Shown here: positions 16,423-21,878 of the stretch, piece by piece
Position numbering within the stretch: the first letter of the stretch is position 1
How the letters are laid out: the number at the start of each line of letters is the position of its first letter
DNA from: an uncultured Prevotellaceae bacterium
GTDB lineage: Bacteria; Bacteroidota; Bacteroidia; Bacteroidales; Bacteroidaceae
Direction: 5' to 3'
NCBI GenBank assembly: GCA_902775075.1
Contig: CACYKX010000024.1
Coordinates: forward strand, 1 to 21,878
DNA: 21,878 nucleotides
Notes under the pieces: model-generated
What the model was told of the DNA's origin: nothing
The model's database searches: none
The model's input: the letters and a program-made list of their open reading frames with translations, nothing else
Translations under genes and position numbers: made by a program

Positions 16423-17217
16423 TTATTCTTTAATCTGCTTTACTGGAAATGTAAAATAAGTGTCAGGGAAAGGCTCATCCTTCAACGTAAAGTGCCACCA
16501 TTCGGTGTCAAGAGGTTTAAAACCATGGGAAAGCATGGCACGACGCAAGATCATGCGATTACGAAACTGCTCAGCAGTGATACTGCGTTTCGGTGTAGAA
16601 GGTGATTTGGAATTGTCGCCTGTATACTCTCCTGTCTCTGGATTACCACAAAAGTCGGGATGACTTTCTGGGCCAAACCAGTCGAAGGTTCCACCCATAT
16701 CAAGCTCCTTTTCTGTTGTCATATCGAAAAGGGTCAAGTCGACGGTAGAACCACGAGTGTGACCACTCTTCAGACATATATATCCCTGAGGAAAGAGTAC
16801 GTCCTTGCTAAGATCGGGATAGAAATATGATTTCATCTTAATATCTTTCAGGTCATGGGCCCAACGCACAAAGTGGTCAACACCCTTCTGCGGACGATAG
16901 GCATCATATATCTTCAGGCGAAAACCTTGCTTCATCACATCATCACTTACTGCCTTAAGACTATCAGCCGCCTGCTTCGTCAATAATGCCGTAGGCTCCT
17001 CATATCCATCGATACGAGTACCCACAAAATTATAGGTGCCATAATAACGTATCTCCAAAATGGCATCCGGTACCACATCGGTAATATTTACAAACTGACT
17101 ATTGTCAGATGAACTAACAACAGAGCTATCTTCGTCGCTGTTACAACAACTCATCACACATGTGCCGAAAATGATTACAGGGATGACGGCAAGCATCCAT
17201 AGCTTTGTCTGTTTCAT
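16423..17217 (-). CDS. D-alanyl-D-alanine dipeptidase lipoprotein (VanX/DdpX-like, peptidase M15D)
   Basis: A zinc dipeptidase predicted to hydrolyse D-Ala-D-Ala. The 264 residues include a lipoprotein signal ending VMSC (Cys24), then CNSDED, an acidic surface-export-like tail. The VanX pattern is complete: Arg108 in DAYRPQ (transition-state Arg), SGHTRGSTVD giving zinc ligands His153 and Asp160, and EWWHF giving catalytic Glu239 and the third ligand His242. VanX is cytosolic and confers vancomycin resistance only together with VanH and VanA, which are absent here; DdpX-type enzymes instead use D-Ala-D-Ala as nutrient or in wall turnover. The envelope location and operon partners favour wall-fragment degradation. 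It is the first gene of the operon, behind a candidate promoter at 17317-17347 and a leader of about 90 bases. Confidence 0.88.
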   Translation of the reverse strand: MKQTKLWMLAVIPVIIFGTCVMSCCNSDEDSSVVSSSDNSQFVNITDVVPDAILEIRYYGTYNFVGTRIDGYEEPTALLTKQAADSLKAVSDDVMKQGFRLKIYDAYRPQKGVDHFVRWAHDLKDIKMKSYFYPDLSKDVLFPQGYICLKSGHTRGSTVDLTLFDMTTEKELDMGGTFDWFGPESHPDFCGNPETGEYTGDNSKSPSTPKRSITAEQFRNRMILRRAMLSHGFKPLDTEWWHFTLKDEPFPDTYFTFPVKQIKE

Positions 17218-17274
17218 GTATATAGATGTAATAAATAGTAATAAGAATTTTAATGCATTTGTCGAAAAGGTCGT

Positions 17275-17310
17275 AAACTTGTCTTTTTTATATCTTTGTC
17301 GTACAAGTTT
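17275..17310 (-). repeat. Inverted repeat AAACTTGT...ACAAGTTT at the predicted transcript 5' end
   Basis: AAACTTGT (17275-17282) and ACAAGTTT (17303-17310) are perfect 8-bp arms 20 bases apart. From the promoter at 17317-17347 the minus-strand transcript would begin near 17310, so this could be a 5'-end hairpin or an operator. On the minus strand each arm is followed by ACGAC, which makes a partial direct repeat as well. Confidence 0.45.
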
Positions 17311-17316
17311 GTTGCG

Positions 17317-17347
17317 TAAATATAGTATTTGTTTTATTAAAATGCAA
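17317..17347 (-). promoter_or_regulatory. Candidate promoter of the dipeptidase-preA-TonB receptor-GH3 operon
   Basis: On the minus strand: TTG (17347-17345), 20 bases, then TATATTTA (17324-17317), matching TAnnTTTG except the last base. It is the best-placed promoter-like element upstream of the ATG at 17217. Confidence 0.5.
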
Positions 17348-17451
17348 TACTTTTAATATTTTTTAACTAAAACAGAAGTATCTATATCGGTGCTTAAAAT
17401 AAATAACTGTCATCCCAAATGCATGTTTCACAAGCTGCCACTTTATCCAAA

Positions 17452-17473
17452 ACTTGTAAACGATTATACAAGT
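17452..17473. repeat. Inverted repeat ACTTGTA...TACAAGT
   Basis: ACTTGTA (17452-17458) and TACAAGT (17467-17473) are separated by 8 bases. The half-site is the same as in the repeat at 17275-17310, about 105 bases upstream of the operon promoter element. It may be a regulator site. Confidence 0.4.
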
Positions 17474-17516
17474 ATTATGGCATTTCTTAGAAGAATGAAA
17501 ATAATAATAAAATTTC

Positions 17517-17549
17517 GCCATTCAACATATTTGCGATATATTGAATGGC
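17517..17549 (-). terminator. Possible terminator downstream of the rubredoxin gene
   Basis: GCCATTCAA (17517-17525) and TTGAATGGC (17541-17549), with an inner ATAT/ATAT helix, form a stable hairpin starting 25 bases after the rubredoxin stop. On the minus strand it is followed by GAAATTTTATTATT rather than a clean T-run, so terminator function is only plausible. Confidence 0.45.
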
Positions 17550-17573
17550 AAAAAAAATAAATGATCAGAAAAA

Positions 17574-17738
17574 CTATTCTTCTACGGCCGAAAATTCTTC
17601 TTTACCGACACCACATACAGGGCACTCCCAGTCATCTGGAATACTCTCAAAAGGTGTCCCTGGCTGTATACCACTATCAGGATCGCCCTTTGCCGGATCA
17701 TATACATATCCGCAAACATTACATACATACTTCTTCAT
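17574..17738 (-). CDS. Rubredoxin
   Basis: A small cytosolic one-electron carrier with a single Fe(Cys)4 centre. I translated it directly: 54 residues from the ATG at 17738 to TAG at 17574-17576, the normal rubredoxin length. The two ligand pairs are CNVCGYVYD (Cys6, Cys9) and CPVCGVGK (Cys39, Cys42), with the family's [12 protein letters not shown] segment between them. Partners in anaerobes include rubrerythrin and superoxide reductase, for oxygen and peroxide defence; none is adjacent. It has its own promoter at 17803-17833 and is transcribed divergently from leuS. It is a stand-alone gene with no sign of decay. Confidence 0.96.
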   Translation of the reverse strand: MKKYVCNVCGYVYDPAKGDPDSGIQPGTPFESIPDDWECPVCGVGKEEFSAVEE

Positions 17739-17802
17739 AATGTCTTGTTTTTTATAAGTTAATAAAATGCTTACTTTAGATTATTATGATCTCAAGTCGT
17801 TG

Positions 17803-17833
17803 CAAATATAATTTTTAAAACCATACCCTCCAA
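17803..17833 (-). promoter_or_regulatory. Bacteroidetes-type promoter for rubredoxin
   Basis: On the minus strand: TTG (17833-17831), 20 bases, then TATATTTG (17810-17803), an exact TAnnTTTG. This leaves a leader of about 55-60 bases before the ATG at 17738. Confidence 0.75.
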
Positions 17834-17853
17834 GGAATTTCCTATTTATTATT

Positions 17854-17883
17854 TTGCTATCTCGCTATTTTATAGTAATTTTG
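17854..17883 (+). promoter_or_regulatory. Bacteroidetes-type promoter for leuS
   Basis: TTG (17854-17856), 19 bases, then TAATTTTG (17876-17883), an exact TAnnTTTG, 62 bases before the leuS ATG. Its TTG lies 20 bases from that of the divergent rubredoxin promoter, so the two are back to back. Confidence 0.75.
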
Positions 17884-17945
17884 CGGTTTGAACGCGTGTG
17901 CGTTCTTCTTTATATAAGAAAACAAAACAAATAATATAGATTCAA

Positions 17946-20804
17946 ATGGATTACAACTTCAGTGAAATCGAAGAGAGATGGCAACGTGAATGGGTCAAGA
18001 ACAAGACCTATAAGGTTGTCGAAGACAAGAACAAAAAGAAATTCTACGTACTCAACATGTTCCCTTATCCATCAGGTGCGGGTCTTCATGTAGGTCACCC
18101 TCTAGGATATATCGCCAGCGACATCTATGCTCGCTATAAACGACTGAAAGGTTTCAACGTGCTCAACCCTATGGGTTATGATGCCTATGGCCTTCCTGCA
18201 GAACAGTATGCTATCCAGACTGGACAGCACCCTGCCATCACGACAGAAGCAAATATCGCCCACTATCGTGAACAGCTCGATAAGATTGGCTTCTGCTTCG
18301 ATTGGGATCGTGAAGTTCGTACCTGTGACCCTAAATATTATCATTGGACTCAATGGGCTTTCCAGAAAATGTTCAAGGAGTTCTATTGCAACGATTGCAA
18401 GAAAGCTCAGCCTATCGAAAAGTTGATAGAACATTTCGAGAAAGAGGGTACCAACAACCTGAATGTCGCACAGAGCGAAGAACTCGAGTTTACTGCTGAA
18501 GAGTGGAAGGCAATGAGCGATGTTGAAAAACAGAAAACACTGATGAACTATCGTATCGCTTACCTTGGCGAAACTGTAGTTAACTGGTGTCCGGGACTAG
18601 GAACCGTATTAGCCAACGATGAGGTGGTAAATGGTGTCTCTGAACGTGGCGGATATCCTGTTGTTCAGAAGAAGATGCAACAATGGTGTCTCCGTGTAAG
18701 CGCTTATGCTCAGCGTTTGTTGGATGGCCTCGACACAGTAGAGTGGAGCGATTCTATCACAGAAACCCAGAAAAACTGGATTGGTCGATCTGAAGGTACC
18801 GAGGTTCAATTCGCTGTGAAGGATAGTGATGTTAAGCTTACGATCTTCACCACACGTGCAGATACCATGTTTGGTGTCACCTTCATGGTTCTAGCTCCGG
18901 AAAGTGAGTATGTAGAACAGGTAGTAACAGCCGAACAGAAAGAAGAAGTAGAGAAATATCTCGACTACGTGAAGAAACGTACCGAACTGGAGCGTATGTC
19001 AGACCGTAAGGTTACCGGTGTTTTCTCTGGTAGCTATGGCATCAACCCATTCACAGGTGAAGCTATTCCTATATGGATTTCAGAATATGTCTTGGCCGGT
19101 TATGGTACAGGAGCTATCATGGCTGTACCAGCACACGATAGTCGTGACTATGCTTTTGCCAAGCATTTCAACTTGCCTATCATCCCGTTGATTGAGGGGG
19201 CTGATGTTAGTGAGGAAAGTTTCGATGCCAAAGAGGGTATCGTCACCAATTCTCCTGCTGCAGGAAAACAAGGTATGGATGGCTTCAGCCTGAACGGTCT
19301 CACCGTAAAGAAAGCTATCGCAGCCACTAAGAAGTTTGTTACCGAGAAGGGTATAGGTCGTGTGAAGGTCAACTATCGTCTTCGTGATGCCATTTTCTCT
19401 CGTCAGAGATACTGGGGCGAACCATTCCCTGTATATTACAAGGACGGTATGCCACAGATGGTTCCTGAGGAATGTCTGCCATTGGAATTGCCTGAGATTG
19501 ACAAATATGAACCTACAGAGAGCGGTGAACCACCATTGGGCCGTGCTAAGAAATGGGCTTGGGATGCTGAGAAGAAACAAATTGTTGATAAGGAATTGGT
19601 AGACAACAAGACTGTTTTCCCTCTCGAACTTTGCACAATGCCAGGTTTCGCTGGTTCAAGTGCTTATTATCTGCGCTATATGGATCCTAAGAACGACGAG
19701 GCTCTCGTTAGCAAGGAAGCTGACGAATACTGGCAGAATGTGGATCTCTATGTAGGTGGTACAGAGCATGCTACAGGTCACTTGATATACAGTCGTTTCT
19801 GGAACAAGTTCTTGTTTGATAACGGTATAAGCTGCCAAGAAGAACCTTTCCATAAACTTGTAAACCAAGGTATGATTCAAGGTCGTTCTAACTTTGTATA
19901 TCGCGTAAATAGCGACGATCACAGTAAGGCACCGGTCTTTGTATCTAAGGGATTAAAAGATCAATATGATACAACTCCTATCCATGTATGGGTAAACTTG
20001 GTAAAGAATGATATCCTTGATACTGAAGCTTTCAAAAATTGGCGCCCAGAATACAAAGATGCAGAATTTATCCTTGAAGATGGTAAATATATATGTGGAT
20101 GGGCTATCGAGAAGATGTCTAAATCTATGTACAACGTAGTAAATCCAGACGACATCATTGCTGAATATGGTGCTGATACTCTTCGTCTATATGAAATGTT
20201 CTTAGGTCCTGTAGAAGCAAGTAAACCTTGGGACACCAACGGTATCGATGGTTGCTTCCGCTTCCTGAAGAAGTTCTGGAATCTATTCTGGGAAAAGAAT
20301 AGTGACCAGTTGGCTGTAAACGATGAAGAAGCAAGCAAGGACAGTTTGAAGAGTGTACACAAGTTGATTAAGAAGGTAAGCGAGGATATCGAGAAATTCA
20401 GTTACAACACTTCTATCTCTGCCTTCATGATTGCAGTAAACGAATTGGGTCAGCAGAAATGCCACAATCGTCAACTTCTGCAGGATATGGTAGTGCTGAT
20501 AGCTCCTTTCGCTCCTCATATCGCTGAGGAACTCTGGCACGCATTAGGCAACGAGGGTAGTGTCTGCGACGCACAATGGCCAAGCTATGATGAGAAATAT
20601 CTGATAGAAAGTGAAATGCAACTTACCATCAGTTTCAATGGAAAGGCTCGTTTCCAAATGAACTTTGCAGCCGATGCTACAAACGATCAGATAGAGAAAG
20701 CTGTATTGGCTGACGAAAGAAGTGCTAAATACATCGACGGAAAGGATATCCTGAAAGTGATCGTAGTACCTAAGCGAATCGTAAACATCGTATTGAAAAA
20801 GTAA
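17946..20804 (+). CDS. leuS: Leucyl-tRNA synthetase
   Basis: A class I aminoacyl-tRNA synthetase that charges tRNA-Leu and edits mischarged amino acids. The 952 residues are longer than E. coli LeuRS (860), as expected for the Bacteroidetes form, which has extra segments. The catalytic HIGH motif appears as HVGH (48-51) after PYPSGAGL, and KMSKS is at 723-727. The CP1 editing domain is visible with [11 protein letters not shown] and [21 protein letters not shown], including the Asp that anchors the mischarged amino acid's amine. The anticodon-binding region ([10 protein letters not shown]) and the C-terminal domain are intact. The start at 17946 fits the family beginning [13 protein letters not shown]. 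It begins the leuS-yitT-rdgB run and uses the promoter at 17854-17883. Confidence 0.97.
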   Translation: MDYNFSEIEERWQREWVKNKTYKVVEDKNKKKFYVLNMFPYPSGAGLHVGHPLGYIASDIYARYKRLKGFNVLNPMGYDAYGLPAEQYAIQTGQHPAITTEANIAHYREQLDKIGFCFDWDREVRTCDPKYYHWTQWAFQKMFKEFYCNDCKKAQPIEKLIEHFEKEGTNNLNVAQSEELEFTAEEWKAMSDVEKQKTLMNYRIAYLGETVVNWCPGLGTVLANDEVVNGVSERGGYPVVQKKMQQWCLRVSAYAQRLLDGLDTVEWSDSITETQKNWIGRSEGTEVQFAVKDSDVKLTIFTTRADTMFGVTFMVLAPESEYVEQVVTAEQKEEVEKYLDYVKKRTELERMSDRKVTGVFSGSYGINPFTGEAIPIWISEYVLAGYGTGAIMAVPAHDSRDYAFAKHFNLPIIPLIEGADVSEESFDAKEGIVTNSPAAGKQGMDGFSLNGLTVKKAIAATKKFVTEKGIGRVKVNYRLRDAIFSRQRYWGEPFPVYYKDGMPQMVPEECLPLELPEIDKYEPTESGEPPLGRAKKWAWDAEKKQIVDKELVDNKTVFPLELCTMPGFAGSSAYYLRYMDPKNDEALVSKEADEYWQNVDLYVGGTEHATGHLIYSRFWNKFLFDNGISCQEEPFHKLVNQGMIQGRSNFVYRVNSDDHSKAPVFVSKGLKDQYDTTPIHVWVNLVKNDILDTEAFKNWRPEYKDAEFILEDGKYICGWAIEKMSKSMYNVVNPDDIIAEYGADTLRLYEMFLGPVEASKPWDTNGIDGCFRFLKKFWNLFWEKNSDQLAVNDEEASKDSLKSVHKLIKKVSEDIEKFSYNTSISAFMIAVNELGQQKCHNRQLLQDMVVLIAPFAPHIAEELWHALGNEGSVCDAQWPSYDEKYLIESEMQLTISFNGKARFQMNFAADATNDQIEKAVLADERSAKYIDGKDILKVIVVPKRIVNIVLKK

Positions 20805-20815
20805 TAATTATCTGT

Positions 20816-21769
20816 ATGATAAAAACACTGAATAAACAGGAATACTGGAATGAGGCAAAGGATTATATCTATATAACCCTCGGCCTCATGCTGTACACCT
20901 TCGGATGGACAGTTTTCTTATTGCCATATAAAATTGTAACAGGTGGCATCACGGGTTTGTCGGCTATCATCTTCTATGCTACCGGCATTGAAATCTCTTT
21001 TTCGTATTTTATCATCAATGCCTTACTGCTGGTAATGGCACTGAAAATACTGGGATTAAAATTCCTAATGAAGACCATTTATGCAATCTTTATGCTTTCA
21101 TTCCTGTTGTGGGCTGCTCAAAGGATGGTGACAGGGCCTCATGGTGAAATGCATCAAATACTTGGAGCAGGACAGGAATTTATGTCGCTCGTCATTGGAT
21201 GTATTATGACGGGTACTTCACTGGCTATCGTATTCTTGCATAATGGTTCTACGGGGGGTACTGATATTATTGCAGCATCGGTAAACAAATATCATAACTT
21301 CTCGCTGGGTACAGTATTGATCGCTGTCGACCTATGTATCATCGGTTCCTGTATCTTCATCCCTAATTTCGGTGCTGACTTTCTTACCCGCGCTCACACT
21401 GTAGTTTTCGGCTTATGCACTATGGTTGTGGAAAACTTTATGCTCGACTACGTGATGAACGTGCGAAGGGAGAGTGTACAGTTCATGATTTTCAGTCATA
21501 AATACCAGGAAATTGCTGATGCCATCGGTACACAAATGGATCACGGTGTAACCATTCTCGATGGTCATGGTTGGTACACAGGAAACGACATGAAGGTACT
21601 GTGTATTCTGGCAAAGAAGAACGAAAGTCAGACAATCTTCCGACTGATCAAGATGATAGACCCTAATGCTTTTGTATCTCAATCTGCAGTAATTGGTGTC
21701 TATGGTGAAGGATTCGATGAAATGAAGGTAAGAATCAAGAATACCAAGAAATTGGAAAAGAAAGAGTAA
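20816..21769 (+). CDS. YitT family membrane protein (DUF161 plus DUF2179)
   Basis: A 317-residue inner-membrane protein of the widespread YitT family, whose biochemical function is not firmly established. After a short amphipathic N-terminus there are five to six hydrophobic helices (about 20-210) with the family's glycine motif VTGGITGLSAI near residue 42 and the NGSTGGTDIIA segment. The soluble C-terminal DUF2179 domain shows HGVTILDGHGWYTG, then IDPNAFV and VYGEGFDEM. Domain order and length are typical. The ATG lies 11 bases after the leuS stop and the stop is 2 bases before rdgB, so the three genes form one transcription unit. No anomaly was seen. Confidence 0.92.
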   Translation: MIKTLNKQEYWNEAKDYIYITLGLMLYTFGWTVFLLPYKIVTGGITGLSAIIFYATGIEISFSYFIINALLLVMALKILGLKFLMKTIYAIFMLSFLLWAAQRMVTGPHGEMHQILGAGQEFMSLVIGCIMTGTSLAIVFLHNGSTGGTDIIAASVNKYHNFSLGTVLIAVDLCIIGSCIFIPNFGADFLTRAHTVVFGLCTMVVENFMLDYVMNVRRESVQFMIFSHKYQEIADAIGTQMDHGVTILDGHGWYTGNDMKVLCILAKKNESQTIFRLIKMIDPNAFVSQSAVIGVYGEGFDEMKVRIKNTKKLEKKE

Positions 21770-21771
21770 TC

Positions 21772-21878
21772 ATGAAAACTGTCTTTGCAACAAATAATCA
21801 AAATAAACTACGCGAAATCAGAGAAATCCTCGGAGACCAATTTGATGTGGTTTCCCTGAAAGATATTGGATGCGATGT
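21772..21878 (+). CDS. rdgB: RdgB/HAM1 non-canonical purine NTP pyrophosphatase, N-terminal part (3' end outside window)
   Basis: The window ends 35 codons into this frame. It begins MKTVFATNNQNKLREIREIL and continues to DIGCD. The (F/I)AT-N-N-x-x-K-(L/V)-x-E motif is the nucleotide-binding signature of the RdgB/HAM1 family, which hydrolyses dITP and XTP to their monophosphates and keeps deaminated purines out of DNA. It starts 2 bases after the YitT stop and so is translationally close-coupled. The catalytic remainder cannot be checked here. Confidence 0.93.
   Translation, partial: MKTVFATNNQNKLREIREILGDQFDVVSLKDIGCD

Larger units (their letters stand above)
17218..17573. other. 355-base regulatory spacer between dipeptidase and rubredoxin genes
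   Basis: No coding region is supported. It holds the candidate operon promoter, two inverted repeats built from the half-site ACTTGT, and the hairpin downstream of the rubredoxin gene. The stretch 17350-17445 is AT-rich with nothing recognisable. Confidence 0.6.

Noticed and set aside
16423..17217. Vancomycin resistance determinant (vanX)
   Set aside because: No vanH, vanA-type ligase or vanRS is present, and the protein has a lipoprotein signal, unlike cytosolic VanX.
17946..20804. Insertion or fusion in leuS because of its 952 residues
   Set aside because: Longer LeuRS is normal in Bacteroidetes, and all catalytic and editing motifs are in order.

Overview
The window comes from a Bacteroidales genome, most likely Prevotellaceae (Prevotella/Segatella type). 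This is inferred from the protein families (DUF3575, DUF5119 and fimbrillin-like surface proteins, a TonB receptor with a carboxypeptidase-regulatory N-terminus, lipoproteins with acidic residues after the lipid cysteine), the AT-rich spacers, and several close matches to the Bacteroidetes promoter (TTG, 19-20 bases, TAnnTTTG). No rRNA, tRNA, CRISPR array or intact transposase was found.

Layout. (1) 1-1357, plus strand: the 3' end of ychF, then lgt, closed by a bidirectional terminator. (2) 1445-4111, minus strand: full-length mutS with its own promoter. (3) 4259-8641, plus strand, divergent from mutS: a four-gene envelope operon with a promoter at 4202-4232. It encodes an OmpA-like/DUF3575 protein, a DUF5119-type lipoprotein, a small fimbrillin-like lipoprotein, and a secreted protein with two tandem PAP2/class A acid phosphatase domains. 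A strong terminator follows. (4) 8732-10535, minus strand: a leukocidin/hemolysin-type beta-pore-forming lipoprotein whose signal peptide is one base out of frame with its body, at a T5 run directly on a stop codon. (5) 10536-11255: about 720 bases with no convincing gene but several inverted repeats. (6) 17217-11256, minus strand: a tight operon of a VanX/DdpX-like D-Ala-D-Ala dipeptidase lipoprotein, a PreA-like flavin/Fe-S enzyme with an extra N-terminal cysteine motif, a SusD-less TonB-dependent receptor, and a NagZ-like GH3 lipoprotein. (7) 17574-17738, minus strand: a 54-residue rubredoxin. (8) 17946-21878, plus strand: leuS, a YitT-family membrane protein and the start of rdgB, tightly packed.

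How the genes work together. The flanks are housekeeping. The centre is cell-surface accessory material. The plus-strand operon looks like a fimbria-type surface system with a phosphatase added. The minus-strand operon combines two peptidoglycan-directed enzymes with an outer-membrane transporter, which suggests scavenging of cell-wall fragments; the role of PreA there is unexplained. The frameshifted pore-former beside the repeat-rich spacer is the most unusual locus.
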